Shown one piece after another: positions 34,195 through 43,570 of a stretch of DNA of 64,000 nt. The position numbers were made by a program, and so were the translations under genes. Below the pieces are notes generated by a model that was not told the DNA's origin, ran no database searches, and saw only the letters and a program-made list of their open reading frames with translations. The DNA is from Allomuricauda sp. ARW1Y1 (GTDB lineage Bacteria > Bacteroidota > Bacteroidia > Flavobacteriales > Flavobacteriaceae). The stretch lies in NCBI RefSeq assembly GCF_013407935.1, contig NZ_JACBZU010000001.1, forward strand, positions 682,001-746,000, written 5' to 3'. Numbering within the stretch: position 1 is the first letter of the stretch; every line of letters starts with the position of its first letter.

Positions 34195-34992
34195 ATGAAG
34201 TTATATAGAAAATTAGCAATCGCTGCCATGGTCACTGCATCCATTTGTTTACATTTTTCCTGTTCTGTTGAAGATGGGGCCGATGGTCTCATGGGACCTC
34301 AAGGCGAACAAGGCGAGGTAGGGCCTCAGGGTGATCCCGGGCCACAAGGACCTCAAGGGGAACAAGGAGATCCTGGCCCCCAAGGCGTACAGGGTCCTCA
34401 AGGTGAGCAGGGTCCGCAAGGTGAACAAGGTCCGCAAGGCGAGCAAGGGGTTCCAGGTACCGATGGGATTGATGGGGTTGATGGTCAAGATGGTAACATG
34501 AACGTAATTGCCAGCGATTGGTTACATGTGCCTGCTGTACTTGATTTATTCGAATACTCGGATAGTCACCCTTTACTGACCTATAATTGGGATGTTCCCC
34601 AATTAACAGAGGATATTGCCAATGGTGGCGTGGTGCTGGTTTATGCCCAGATCTACATTTATGGATCAAACGGGACGGAAACAGTGCCTAATACGGATAA
34701 TATCGTTTCTCTGCCACAACAGGTCATCGTTTTTTATAATGAAGATGAAATTGGCAAAGACGTTTTTGATTATTCGTTCTCTCCAGGAAATATCTTGATA
34801 TCCATTTATTCGGAATCGATCATCATGAACAACGAAGTGTTCAAGGGAGTTTCTATGGGGAAGGATGAGGAACTTGAAATAAGTCTCAGATATGTATTGG
34901 CCCCATCGGGTTCATTGGGCAAAGGCACCATCGAAAACCTAAAAAAGATGACCTATGAAGAGGCAGTAGCCTATCTGGGCATCAATCCTTAG
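34195..34992 (+). CDS. collagen-like repeat lipoprotein
   Basis: 265 residues. A signal sequence with lipobox (H-F-S-C, Cys at residue 23) is followed by about 24 uninterrupted G-x-y triplets from residue 29 to about 98, mainly G-P-Q and G-E-Q with G-D-P and G-P-Q, then a C-terminal globular domain of about 165 residues (from N-M-N-V-I-A-S-D-W). It should form a trimer with a triple-helical stalk anchored in the outer membrane. The C-terminal domain could bind a ligand or another cell. Monocistronic, with a bidirectional terminator directly downstream. Confidence 0.88.
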   Translation: MKLYRKLAIAAMVTASICLHFSCSVEDGADGLMGPQGEQGEVGPQGDPGPQGPQGEQGDPGPQGVQGPQGEQGPQGEQGPQGEQGVPGTDGIDGVDGQDGNMNVIASDWLHVPAVLDLFEYSDSHPLLTYNWDVPQLTEDIANGGVVLVYAQIYIYGSNGTETVPNTDNIVSLPQQVIVFYNEDEIGKDVFDYSFSPGNILISIYSESIIMNNEVFKGVSMGKDEELEISLRYVLAPSGSLGKGTIENLKKMTYEEAVAYLGINP

Positions 34993-35012
34993 CGTAGGAG
35001 CATACAAAAAGA

Positions 35013-35036
35013 AAGCCACCGAACTCGGTGGCTTTT
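35013..35036. terminator. bidirectional terminator
   Basis: Stem GCCACCG/CGGTGGC (35015-35021 with 35026-35032), loop AACT, flanked by A on the left and T on the right, between convergent genes. Confidence 0.82.
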
Positions 35037-35040
35037 ATGT

Positions 35041-35550
35041 TTATACCAATAGTAGGACTATCGTCAGCAGAAAACCTGCCGCGGCAAAATACAGTCCCTT
35101 TTTATAAATGGGAGCGGAGGGCCTAAACATAAAAAATGCTGAAACCGCAAAAAATAGTAAGGCAATCCCGAAAAAGATACCCAACCAGAACAATGGATTT
35201 CCAGTGTGCATCTTGTGCAGTTTGTTCATGCTTTCCAAAATAGCGGGCAAACGTTTTTCCGTGTAGGATGCCTCACCTGTTTTCATATTGTAGGTGCCGC
35301 CATCAAAATATACCATATCGCCCTCGGTTTTGTCCACCTTAAAGCCTCTTTTGCGCAAAGCGGAGCCCAAAGCCTCTTCCTGCATATTGGGTTCCAATGT
35401 TTTTTCTACCTGATATTCGCTTTTCAAATAATCGGTGTTTCGGAACGTAAGTACAATGCCACTAATGGCGTAAACGGCCATAATTCCGGCCAAAAAGAAC
35501 CCCAAATAGCGGTGGAATTCCCTAAACGTGTTTTCTGATTTTCTTCCCAT
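35041..35550 (-). CDS. PepSY-associated transmembrane protein
   Basis: 169 residues. Helix 1 (Y-L-G-F-F-L-A-G-I-M-A-V-Y-A-I-S-G-I-V-L) preceded by F-R-E-F-H-R matches the PepSY-TM family, which anchors near the N-terminus and holds a periplasmic PepSY domain (L-G-S-A-L-R-K-R-G-F and M-V-Y-F-D-G-G-T-Y). Three further C-terminal helices follow. Relatives are linked to iron-siderophore reduction and to membrane enzymes. Here it may work with the neighbouring YceI protein. Start at the ATG 35550. Confidence 0.75.
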   Translation of the reverse strand: MGRKSENTFREFHRYLGFFLAGIMAVYAISGIVLTFRNTDYLKSEYQVEKTLEPNMQEEALGSALRKRGFKVDKTEGDMVYFDGGTYNMKTGEASYTEKRLPAILESMNKLHKMHTGNPLFWLGIFFGIALLFFAVSAFFMFRPSAPIYKKGLYFAAAGFLLTIVLLLV

Positions 35551-35572
35551 GTTAAGTTTGTTGTAAATAAAG

Positions 35573-35602
35573 AAGAAAGGCCAATTGGCCTTTCTTGTTG
35601 CT
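35573..35602 (-). terminator. terminator after the YceI gene
   Basis: Palindrome with AAAGGCC/GGCCTTT stem arms around AATT, followed on the minus strand by a T-rich run, between YceI and the PepSY gene. Confidence 0.65.
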
Positions 35603-35618
35603 AGGCTGTAAATTTCGG

Positions 35619-36179
35619 TTATTGTTGGGCCATTTCCAAGTGAATGGTCATGTCTACCTCGTTTCCTATGGAAGCCGACTCTTCCCCGACACCAAACTCC
35701 AATCGATTGATGGTTCCAGAAAGCTTTAATCCAGCCTTTAATTTATTGCTCCGTTGATTGGTGATGATACCGTTCACTGTTCCGTCCAAGGTCACCTTTT
35801 TGGTGGTTCCGTGTATGGTAAGGTCTCCCATGACCTTGAATGTCTTGTCTCCTGTTTTTTCAAAACTGGTGCTCTCAAAGGTGATGGAGGGATATGTTTC
35901 GGCATCAAAAAAGTCTGGGCTCTTCAAATGGTTGTCGCGTCTCTCATTGTCGGTGTCGATACTTGCCGTTTTAATGTCCACAGAGAATGTCGCATCATCA
36001 AAGGATTCGGTGGCCGTTGCTGTTACTTCAAAATCGCTAAAAAGTCCTTCAACTTGTGAAATCATAAGGTGGGTAATGCCAAAACCGACCTTGGAATGTG
36101 CTGGGTCCGATTTCCATGTAGATTGGGCACTGACCATTAAGCCGGTCAAAAATGCCATTGCAAGAAATAATTTTTTCAT
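35619..36179 (-). CDS. YceI family secreted protein
   Basis: 186 residues with a signal peptide (LFLAMAFLTGLMVSAQ). The mature part follows the YceI lipocalin-like barrel: W-K-S-D-P-A-H-S-K-V-G-F-G-I-T-H, L-F-S-D-F-E, S-P-D-F-F-D-A-E-T-Y-P-S-I-T-F-E-S and G-D-L-T-I-H-G-T-T-K-K-V-T-L. YceI proteins bind polyisoprenoids or amphiphilic molecules in the periplasm. Complete, with the usual length. Confidence 0.93.
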   Translation of the reverse strand: MKKLFLAMAFLTGLMVSAQSTWKSDPAHSKVGFGITHLMISQVEGLFSDFEVTATATESFDDATFSVDIKTASIDTDNERRDNHLKSPDFFDAETYPSITFESTSFEKTGDKTFKVMGDLTIHGTTKKVTLDGTVNGIITNQRSNKLKAGLKLSGTINRLEFGVGEESASIGNEVDMTIHLEMAQQ

Positions 36180-36373
36180 AATGTATGATTTTAGTGTTCG
36201 TAATGATGTTCACTTAGGGGAAGGATTACAACTTTCTCCTGTGATTTGGACTAAAGATGGAGAAACTGGTTCGAAAATCTAAATATTTTCTGCGAACAAC
36301 GGGGCTTAACCCCCAATCAACCAATAAATTAAGAAATGTAATGGGAGAAATGTCGTTGACAGGCTAAAGTTGG

Positions 36374-37441
36374 TTGTTGATAAAACTGCTTTTCTTTTAC
36401 CCGAGATTTATCTCTAGTTTTGGATTTACTAATTTAAGTGTATTGATTTCTCGCAAGGAGCTTCTTTTTCAAATTGTACTGCACATCTTGGTGCTGCTGT
36501 TCTTTTCGTTCAACAGAAATACGGGTGCCATTATGGTGCACAGGGCCATTTTTTTGACTTTTTACAGTCTGGCCACAGTCTCTGTCACCTACTATTTAAT
36601 GCCCCATTTTCTGTACCGTAAAAAGTACTGGCAGTTTTTTGTAGGGGCCGCCATTGTGGTTGCCGTTGTTATTCTGATAGAGGAACTGGTGTTGGAACCT
36701 ATTATATTTCCAGATTCCGAACGGGGAAGGACTTTTCCTGGCATCTATATCTCGCTGCTAGGGGTATTGCCGGTCATGTGTATTTTATCTGGCTTTAAGT
36801 TTGGGTGGGACGCCTTAAAAAAACAAGCCCAAATTGATGAATTGGAATCCACCATACAAGAAAGTGAGTTACAGTTTCTCCGTAGCCAAATCAATCCCCA
36901 TTTTTTGTTCAACAACCTGAATAATCTGTATTCGTATGCGCTTCAGGAATCGCCAAAGACCCCCGAGATTATTCTGGAGATGAGCGGAGTCCTCAGATAT
37001 ATGCTCTACGAGTCCAAGGAAAAGCTGGTTCCGCTGAAAAAGGAGCTGGAGCAGTTGGGCAACTTTATCCGATTGTATAAACTACAGATCGAGGACAGGG
37101 GAGAGGTGCATTTTGATGTGGACGACATTAAAGGAGATTACAGGATAGCGCCTTTAATTTTGATCGTATTTATCGAAAATGCCTTTAAGCACAGCCAGTC
37201 AGGTCAGTCATCGGATATTAAAATCGACATTTCGGTAAAATTGAAAAATTCCTATTTGGAATTCCATTGCAGGAACAACTACGAACCTGGGTTTAGTTTG
37301 GACAGTGTGGCCAAGGGCATTGGCCTCAAGAATGTAAAAAAGCGATTGGAGCTGCTTTATCCAAAAAAGCATATTTTGCAGATTGAAGAAGCCGATAACA
37401 GCTACCATGTGTACCTGAAGCTGGAATTGGAAAAAGTGTAG
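36374..37441 (+). CDS. LytS-type sensor histidine kinase
   Basis: About 355 residues if started at TTG 36374; no ATG is found before residue 54, so the true start may be any of several nearby TTG codons. Four hydrophobic helices occupy the N-terminal 140 residues. The His_kinase domain has S-Q-I-N-P-H-F-L-F-N-N-L-N near residue 175 with the phospho-acceptor His, and the ATPase part has I-V-F-I-E-N-A-F-K-H and G-I-G-L-K-N-V. It pairs with the LytTR response regulator 3 bases downstream. The stimulus is unknown. Confidence 0.88.
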   Translation: MLIKLLFFYPRFISSFGFTNLSVLISRKELLFQIVLHILVLLFFSFNRNTGAIMVHRAIFLTFYSLATVSVTYYLMPHFLYRKKYWQFFVGAAIVVAVVILIEELVLEPIIFPDSERGRTFPGIYISLLGVLPVMCILSGFKFGWDALKKQAQIDELESTIQESELQFLRSQINPHFLFNNLNNLYSYALQESPKTPEIILEMSGVLRYMLYESKEKLVPLKKELEQLGNFIRLYKLQIEDRGEVHFDVDDIKGDYRIAPLILIVFIENAFKHSQSGQSSDIKIDISVKLKNSYLEFHCRNNYEPGFSLDSVAKGIGLKNVKKRLELLYPKKHILQIEEADNSYHVYLKLELEKV

Positions 37442-37444
37442 GTT

Positions 37445-38137
37445 ATGAGATGTATCATTGTTGAAGATCAGCCGCCGGCCCAGCGCATATTGCGAAAATT
37501 TATCCAAGATTTACCCACGCTGCAATTGGTAGAAGTCTTTTCCGATGGACTAAAGGCAATGGAGTTCCTGAACACCGAATCTGTGGATCTGATGTTCTTG
37601 GATATTCATCTGCCCAAGATCAATGGGCTGGATTTTCTAAAAAGCATTCCCAATCCGCCCAATGTTATTTTGACCACGGCATTTTCGGAGTATGCTTTGG
37701 AGGGATATGACCTTAATGTGGTGGACTATCTGTTAAAGCCTTTTTCTTTTCAACGCTTTTTGCAGGCCGTGAACAAGGTGAACGCCAAATACGAGCAAGA
37801 GGGGTCAAAGAGCGGGGGTGTTCCCCTTACGGAAATCTACGTGAAGTCCAGCCACGAACACATCAAGGTCCTGATAAACGATATTTATTCGATTACTTCG
37901 GATTCCGACTATACTGAGATTCATTTGGCCGACAAGAAAATACTTTCCAATGAATCCCTACGTCACTGGGTCGACGTCTTGGGAGGGAATCATTTTTACC
38001 AAATACATAAATCCCACATCATCAATACCCAAAAGATAGACCGTATCTCGGGAAATTTGGTATCGCTTACCAATGGCGCCAAAATCCCCATGGGCAGGGC
38101 GTACAAGGATAATTTTTTGAAAAGCATCTTACCATAA
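37445..38137 (+). CDS. LytTR response regulator
   Basis: 230 residues. The receiver domain (1-120) has the acidic pair V-E-D near residue 6, the phospho-acceptor Asp in M-F-L-D-I-H-L-P near residue 56 and Lys in L-L-K-P-F-S. The C-terminal LytTR domain (from about 130) opens E-I-Y-V-K-S-S-H-E-H-I-K-V and ends H-K-S-H-I-I-N-T-Q-K-I-D-R-I-S. It binds DNA as a beta-type HTH at direct repeats. It follows the sensor kinase gene by 3 bases and is phosphorylated by it. Confidence 0.92.
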   Translation: MRCIIVEDQPPAQRILRKFIQDLPTLQLVEVFSDGLKAMEFLNTESVDLMFLDIHLPKINGLDFLKSIPNPPNVILTTAFSEYALEGYDLNVVDYLLKPFSFQRFLQAVNKVNAKYEQEGSKSGGVPLTEIYVKSSHEHIKVLINDIYSITSDSDYTEIHLADKKILSNESLRHWVDVLGGNHFYQIHKSHIINTQKIDRISGNLVSLTNGAKIPMGRAYKDNFLKSILP

Positions 38138-38140
38138 AAA

Positions 38141-38168
38141 AAGACCGGGTAGAACCCCGGCCTTTTTT
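38141..38168. terminator. terminator after the LytTR operon
   Basis: Stem CCGGG/CCCGG inside AAGACCGGG...CCCGGCCTT with one mismatch, then TTTTTT. It lies between convergent genes and can serve both. Confidence 0.75.
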
Positions 38169-38188
38169 AGTTAGCTTGTATATCTACC

Positions 38189-39838
38189 TTACTTGGCAAA
38201 ATAAATATAGATCGCAATTACGATAAAAGCGATACATCCACTGGCCAATTTTACGTGTTTCCAAGGTTCTATGGAAACTTGTTTGGTGTATTCCAGTTGG
38301 AACGGCTCCTTTCTCGGATAGAACTTTCCAATAAGCAGCATAATGATGATGTTGGACACAAACAATATCGCCATTACGTGCAAATAATGGGGATATGCTC
38401 CAGCCTCGATCAAATTGAGCTCAGCTGGGTCTGTGATTCCATTGGCCTTTGCCTCGGCAAGTGCATTTGCCACCATTTTTGGCCCAATAATAAATTGGCT
38501 GATGATGTAAAGGGCAGACCCCGAAAGAATGCCAATTTTGGCGGCAATGGCAGGGACTCTTTTTGTGAGGTAACCCACTACGATAATGGTGAAAATCGGA
38601 ATACTGTAAATTCCGTTGATTTCCTGTAGATAGTTGAACAAACTGCCAGCATTTGCGATCAGCGGAGCAATGAACATGGCTGCTAGGGCCAAACAAACGC
38701 CAAAGACCTTCCCGTATTTTACTACGGTCATTTCTGAAGCATCCTTGTTTAAATGTTGTTTATAGATGTCTATCCCGAAGAGCGTGACAGAACTGTTGAG
38801 TACACTATTGAATGAGCTCAAAATAGCCCCGAACAGCACAGCGGCGAAAAAGCCCATCAACGGTTTGGGCAATACGGCCCGGACCAGTTCCGGATATGCA
38901 AGGTCGCTACTGGCAAGTCCGCCCTCAAAATAGTAGTAGGCGATCATACCTGGCAGCACAAGGATGATGGGTCCCAAAATCTTTAGAAAAGCGGCCAGTA
39001 ACAGTCCTTTTTGGCCCTCCGCTAGGTTTTTGGCGCCCAATCCACGTTGAATGATCTGTTGGTTGGTCCCCCAATAGAAGAGCTGTACCAGCATCATTCC
39101 GGTAAATATGGTAGAAAAAGGTACTTCTTGACCGGGATTTCCGGTGGAATCAAAACGCTCTGGATTTGCGTTCATCAAGGTTTCAAGTCCCCCAAAAACA
39201 CTTCCGTCGCCAATGGCCATCAAACCAAAAATGGGAATCAATATACCTCCTACAATAAGACCGACAGCGTTGATACTATCCGATACCGCAACGGCTTTCA
39301 ATCCTCCAAAAACCGCATAAATGGAACCTATGATGCCAATGCCCCAAATACAAATCACAAGGGCCGTGGAGTCCGAAACCCCAAGGAGTTGGGGAACATC
39401 GAACATTCCACTAATGGCGACCGAACCGGAGTACAATATCACAGGCAACAGTACCACTACGTAGCCGGTTAAGAACAAGCCGGATGTGATGGTCTTGGTG
39501 CTGACATCAAAACGCTTGGCCAAAAACTGCGGTACTGTGGTGAGTCCGCCCTTTAAATATCTTGGGAGCAAGAACAGGGCCGTGACCACGATGGCAAGTG
39601 CTGCCAAGGTTTCCCAGGCCATAACGGAAAGCCCATCTTTGTAGGCGCTCCCGTTGAGTCCAACGATTTGTTCCGTGGATAAATTGGTCAACAATAGCGA
39701 TCCTGCAATAACTCCAGCGGTAAGGCTTCTGCCTCCTAAAAAATAACCGTCAGAAGATGATTCATCGGTTTTTCTAACGGACCACCACGAGATGATGCCC
39801 ACCAAAAGAGTGAATCCCAAAAATGAAATAAGTGCCAT
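38189..39838 (-). CDS. sodium:solute symporter, probably xylose/sugar uptake
   Basis: 549 residues of an SSS-family transporter: 13-14 hydrophobic helices, the signature R-S-L-T-A-G-V-I-A-G-S-L-L-L-T-N-L-S-T-E-Q-I-V-G in the first helices and Y-A-V-F-G-G-L-K-A-V-A-V-S-D in the fifth. It resembles the sodium/glucose and sodium/xylose transporters of Bacteroidota. Being last in the xylB-xylA-transporter cluster, its substrate is most likely xylose. Full length. Confidence 0.85.
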   Translation of the reverse strand: MALISFLGFTLLVGIISWWSVRKTDESSSDGYFLGGRSLTAGVIAGSLLLTNLSTEQIVGLNGSAYKDGLSVMAWETLAALAIVVTALFLLPRYLKGGLTTVPQFLAKRFDVSTKTITSGLFLTGYVVVLLPVILYSGSVAISGMFDVPQLLGVSDSTALVICIWGIGIIGSIYAVFGGLKAVAVSDSINAVGLIVGGILIPIFGLMAIGDGSVFGGLETLMNANPERFDSTGNPGQEVPFSTIFTGMMLVQLFYWGTNQQIIQRGLGAKNLAEGQKGLLLAAFLKILGPIILVLPGMIAYYYFEGGLASSDLAYPELVRAVLPKPLMGFFAAVLFGAILSSFNSVLNSSVTLFGIDIYKQHLNKDASEMTVVKYGKVFGVCLALAAMFIAPLIANAGSLFNYLQEINGIYSIPIFTIIVVGYLTKRVPAIAAKIGILSGSALYIISQFIIGPKMVANALAEAKANGITDPAELNLIEAGAYPHYLHVMAILFVSNIIIMLLIGKFYPRKEPFQLEYTKQVSIEPWKHVKLASGCIAFIVIAIYIYFAK

Positions 39839-39896
39839 AAATTAGATTTTGATGTCTTGGCATGGGCCAAAACGGTTTGTTTAGTTGGTTATAAAA

Positions 39897-41222
39897 TCAA
39901 ATATATTGATTGATGATATTTTCGAACATTTCTTGTTGTCCGCTTCTCTTTTTGATATCCTGATGCTCCAACGCATAGTGACGAAGGTCTTCCAATGAAA
40001 GTTTACCTTCTTCGAATGCCTTGCCAGAGCCAGTATCAAATGAAGCGTAGCGATTCTTGCGTAGGCTAAGATACTTGGAATTTTCCAAAATATCGTTTGC
40101 GGCCAATAAGGCCCTTGCAAAGGCGTCCATTCCCCCGATGTGCGCATGGAAAATATCCTCTAGGTCAGTGGAGTTCCTGCGTATTTTCGCATCAAAGTTG
40201 ATGCCGCCACCTTGAAAACCTCCAGCTTGCAGGATGACCAACATGGCCTGTGTCAGTTCGTAGACGTCCACGGGAAATTGGTCGGTGTCCCAACCGTTCT
40301 GGTAATCCCCCCTGTTGGCATCGATGCTGCCCAGTAAGCCGTTGTCCGCCGCTACCTGAAGCTCATGCTCAAAGGTGTGTTGGGCCAAAGTGGCATGGTT
40401 CACCTCAATGTTGAGTTTAAAATCGTCCAAAAGATCATATTTGGTGAGGAAGCCGATTACCGTCGCCGCATCAAAATCATACTGGTGCTTGGTGGGCTCC
40501 ATAGGTTTTGGTTCAACGAAGAAGGTCCCTTTAAAACCCTGTTTTCGGGCATAATCCTTGGCCATATGAAGAAAACGAGCCATGTGGTCCTGTTCACGTC
40601 CCATGTCGGTGTTCAAAAGGGACATGTAACCTTCCCTACCACCCCAAAATACATAGTTTTCGCCTCCCAGTTTGATGGTGGCATCAAGGGCATTTTTTAC
40701 CTGGGCACCGGCAGCGGCCACGACATCAAAATCGGGATTGGTGGCAGCACCGTTCATATAGCGCGGATGACTGAAACAGTTGGCCGTGCCCCATAGTAAT
40801 TTTACTCCGGAAGCTTTCATTTTCTCTTGGGCATAGTCGGTTATGATCTCCAATCTTTTTTCGGATTCCGCCAAGCTGGAACCTTCGTCTATCAAGTCAA
40901 AATCATGAAAACAGAAATAGGGTGCCCCAATCTTGGTGATGAACTCAAAAGCTGCGTCCATTTTGTCCTTGGCCTGTTGAATGGGATCAGTACTTTTGAG
41001 CCAGGGAAAATCCATGGTAGGCGCTCCAAAAGGGTCCCCTCCAACGCCCGTAAAGGTATGCCAGTAGGCGATGGCAAACCTAAAATGCTCCTTCATGGTC
41101 TTTGTGCCCACTTTTTTGTTCTCGTCATAGTACTTGAAGGCAAAGGGATTGTCCGAGGATTTTCCTTCGAACGCTACCTTGCCGATTCCCTTAAAGAATT
41201 CTTTATCTCCTGTTGTGATCAT
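39897..41222 (-). CDS. xylA: xylose isomerase
   Basis: 441 residues, class II xylose isomerase. It converts D-xylose to D-xylulose with two divalent metals. The catalytic His sits in F-C-F-H-D-F-D near residue 104, metal ligands are in [12 protein letters not shown] near residue 235 and in N-I-E-V-N-H-A, and the conserved D-x-D near D-T-D-Q-F-P. It is preceded by xylB, 18 bases away. All catalytic residues are present. Confidence 0.96.
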   Translation of the reverse strand: MITTGDKEFFKGIGKVAFEGKSSDNPFAFKYYDENKKVGTKTMKEHFRFAIAYWHTFTGVGGDPFGAPTMDFPWLKSTDPIQQAKDKMDAAFEFITKIGAPYFCFHDFDLIDEGSSLAESEKRLEIITDYAQEKMKASGVKLLWGTANCFSHPRYMNGAATNPDFDVVAAAGAQVKNALDATIKLGGENYVFWGGREGYMSLLNTDMGREQDHMARFLHMAKDYARKQGFKGTFFVEPKPMEPTKHQYDFDAATVIGFLTKYDLLDDFKLNIEVNHATLAQHTFEHELQVAADNGLLGSIDANRGDYQNGWDTDQFPVDVYELTQAMLVILQAGGFQGGGINFDAKIRRNSTDLEDIFHAHIGGMDAFARALLAANDILENSKYLSLRKNRYASFDTGSGKAFEEGKLSLEDLRHYALEHQDIKKRSGQQEMFENIINQYI

Positions 41223-41240
41223 GATATGTTTGTTCAGTTG

Positions 41241-42722
41241 TTAATCCAAATATTCGTTCAGGGCCTCTTTCCAGATCTGATAGGCTTCCTGGTATTCATT
41301 GATATTGTTTTCGGGCTCGTAGGTCAGCTGCACGGCATCGGTGGCGGTGGCTTCGCCAATGCTGGCAAAGTCCCCATGGGCATAGGCTGCTGCCCTTGCA
41401 GCCCCCACTGCACCAGTGGTCTCCACTATATCGATCTTGCTTTGGGACAGGGTGGCCACGGTCTTGGAAAAGATACCGGCCCTAAAGAGATTGTCGTTGC
41501 CCGCCTTGATGGAGCCGATGTCCACACCATCTTTCTGTAGGATTTCCATGCCGTACACAAAGGCAAAGGCGATACCCTCCAAGGCTGCCCGGAACAGATG
41601 GGATTTTTTATGGATGTTGAAATTGAGGTTCAGGATGCGGGAACCTTTCCCACGATTTTCCAACATACGCTCCGCACCGTTGCCAAAGGGAAGTATGGAA
41701 AGGCCATCCGAACCGATAGTTACTTTTTCAGCCATTTGATTCATATCATTATAAGAAAGGCCATCGGTAAGCTCGTTTTTCATCCAACTGTACTGTATGC
41801 CTGTCCCATTAATGCATAGCAGTATACCTATTCGGGTAGCGTTTTTGGAATGGTTGACATGGGCAAAACTGTTGATGCGGGTATGTTCTTGGGTCCTTTG
41901 CTGGCCAGAGATGGCATAGACCACCCCGGAGGTGCCCCCCGTTGCGGCAATTTGGCCCGGTTCCATAACATTTAGTGCCAAAGCATTGTTGGGCTGGTCC
42001 CCAGCACGGTACATGATGGGAATGCCTTCGGGCAGTCCGGATTCCTCGGCGCCCTTTTTGCTGACCCTTCCCTGTTCGGAGAACGAGGGACGGATTTCAG
42101 GGACAAGGGAGGAATCGATTCCCGTTTCTTCCAGCAGCCATTTGGCGATTTGATGTTCCTTGAAATCCCACAGGATTCCCTCGGACAGTCCCGAGGGGGT
42201 AGTGGTACACTCTCCCGACAGTCGCAAAGCGATATAGTCCCCCGGGAGCATAAACTTGTATATGTTTTGATAGTTTTCGGGCTCGTTGTCCTTCACCCAT
42301 TTGAGCTTGGATAGCGTAAAGTTACCGGGAGCATTCAAGAGATGGTCGATGCATTTTTCCTCACCAGCATTATGGAACAACTGCTCCCCGGTTTCTACTG
42401 CCCTACTATCGCACCAAATAATGGAGGGACGAATGGGTTCTAGCTTTTTGTCCACGATGACCAATCCGTGCATTTGATAAGATATGCCAATGCCTTTTAT
42501 CTCGCTTTTGTTTATGTTACTTTTTGAAATCAGGTTTTGGGTTGTCTTGCAAAGATTTTGCCACCACCTTTGTGGGTCCTGTTCTGCCCAGCCAGATTGT
42601 GCGGAGGCGATGGACATCTCCTTTTCGGGGTATTGAACCATATCAATAGGGCTCCCGTTATCAGCATTGATCAATGCAGCTTTTATGGATGAACTGCCTA
42701 TGTCGAAACCTATCCAATACAT
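41241..42722 (-). CDS. xylB: xylulokinase (FGGY family)
   Basis: About 493 residues from the ATG at 42722, chosen because the family starts Y-W-I-G-F-D-I-G-S-S-S; the frame opens 7 codons earlier at 42743. Motifs include the phosphate loop D-I-G-S-S-S-I-K at the start, the P-x-I-W-C-D-S-R-A substrate segment near 100, G-D-Q-P-N-N-A-L-A near 250 and A-T-G-G-T-S-G near 270. It phosphorylates D-xylulose at O-5. First gene of xylB-xylA-transporter, divergent from the Crp/Fnr gene. Confidence 0.95.
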   Translation of the reverse strand: MYWIGFDIGSSSIKAALINADNGSPIDMVQYPEKEMSIASAQSGWAEQDPQRWWQNLCKTTQNLISKSNINKSEIKGIGISYQMHGLVIVDKKLEPIRPSIIWCDSRAVETGEQLFHNAGEEKCIDHLLNAPGNFTLSKLKWVKDNEPENYQNIYKFMLPGDYIALRLSGECTTTPSGLSEGILWDFKEHQIAKWLLEETGIDSSLVPEIRPSFSEQGRVSKKGAEESGLPEGIPIMYRAGDQPNNALALNVMEPGQIAATGGTSGVVYAISGQQRTQEHTRINSFAHVNHSKNATRIGILLCINGTGIQYSWMKNELTDGLSYNDMNQMAEKVTIGSDGLSILPFGNGAERMLENRGKGSRILNLNFNIHKKSHLFRAALEGIAFAFVYGMEILQKDGVDIGSIKAGNDNLFRAGIFSKTVATLSQSKIDIVETTGAVGAARAAAYAHGDFASIGEATATDAVQLTYEPENNINEYQEAYQIWKEALNEYLD

Positions 42723-42874
42723 ATTACCGTGGTAAACTCGCATTGAAAATAGCCAATTATTGTGAAGTGCATCTTAGTTATCAACATAATTCCATAAACT
42801 CCTTAGTTGGATTGCCCGTTGTACAGTTTCATTTTTCCTAAAATGGTTACCTTAGAGCAGCGTATTTTTACAAC

Positions 42875-43507
42875 ATGAAAGAAGAGCTTGCAGCCACATT
42901 TGGCAACTATTTTGAACAGCCCCTGATCGATGAAATTCTCGAAACGGGCAAACTCATGGAAGTTCCCGCGGGAGAAACGATTATGGATATTGGCCAATAC
43001 ATCAGGAGTATGCCATTATTGTTATCGGGTGCCATAAAGGTTTTGCGAGAGGACGAGGAAGGGGATGAATTGCTCCTGTACTATCTGGAACAAGGGGAAA
43101 CCTGTTCGGTGACCATGGCTTGCTGCATGGGGCATACGAAAAGCGAAATCAGGGCCATTACTGAAACCGATACCCGACTGGTGATGGTTCCCGTTCAAAA
43201 AATGGAAGAATGGATGGCGAATTATAAAGGGTGGCGCAACTATGTTTTTGATAGCTATCAAAATCGGCTCAACGAGTTATTGCAGACTGTGGATAGCATT
43301 GCCTTTAAAAATTTGGACCAACGTTTGGTAGATTATCTTAAAAAGAAGGTTGAGGTCACCAACGATAACCGTATCCGAAATACGCACCAAGAAATCGCCT
43401 ATGATTTGCATACTTCACGGGTGGTGATCTCCAGATTGTTGAAGAAGCTGGAGAAGATGAAAAAGCTGGTGCTCCACAGAAACTACATCCACGTAGTGGA
43501 TTTGTAG
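42875..43507 (+). CDS. Crp/Fnr family transcriptional regulator
   Basis: 210 residues. Residues 20-115 form the cNMP-binding-like sensor barrel. Unusually it has three cysteines, C77, C83 and C84, in G-E-T-C-S-V-T-M-A-C-C-M. The C-terminal HTH has recognition helix S-R-V-V-I-S-R-L-L-K (Ser181-Lys190): compared with CRP the Arg180 and Arg185 equivalents are kept, but the Glu181 equivalent is Val. It heads the region in which five TGTAAC-N4-GTTAC-like sites occur and is the likely activator. No FNR-type N-terminal cysteine cluster is present. Confidence 0.9.
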   Translation: MKEELAATFGNYFEQPLIDEILETGKLMEVPAGETIMDIGQYIRSMPLLLSGAIKVLREDEEGDELLLYYLEQGETCSVTMACCMGHTKSEIRAITETDTRLVMVPVQKMEEWMANYKGWRNYVFDSYQNRLNELLQTVDSIAFKNLDQRLVDYLKKKVEVTNDNRIRNTHQEIAYDLHTSRVVISRLLKKLEKMKKLVLHRNYIHVVDL

Positions 43508-43510
43508 GTT

Positions 43511-43555
43511 TGTGCCCTTTGTTACTGAGGATACCCAACAGGCATCCTATTTTTG
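43511..43555 (+). promoter_or_regulatory. Crp/Fnr-type operator and promoter of the SulP gene
   Basis: A degenerate palindrome GTGCC-N4-GTTAC at 43512-43525 (centre 43518.5) and a -7 box TATTTTTG at 43548-43555 are 29.5 bases apart. The left half-site is weaker than in the other operators. Confidence 0.65.
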
Positions 43556-43570
43556 TATAAAACCGATTGC

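Noticed and set aside
34249..34669. Two antisense open frames across the collagen-like gene
   Set aside because: They follow from the low-complexity G-x-y codon repeats and have no start context or homology-like features.
42846..42850. GTTAC upstream of the Crp/Fnr gene as an autoregulatory site
   Set aside because: No matching left half-site and wrong distance from any -7-like box.
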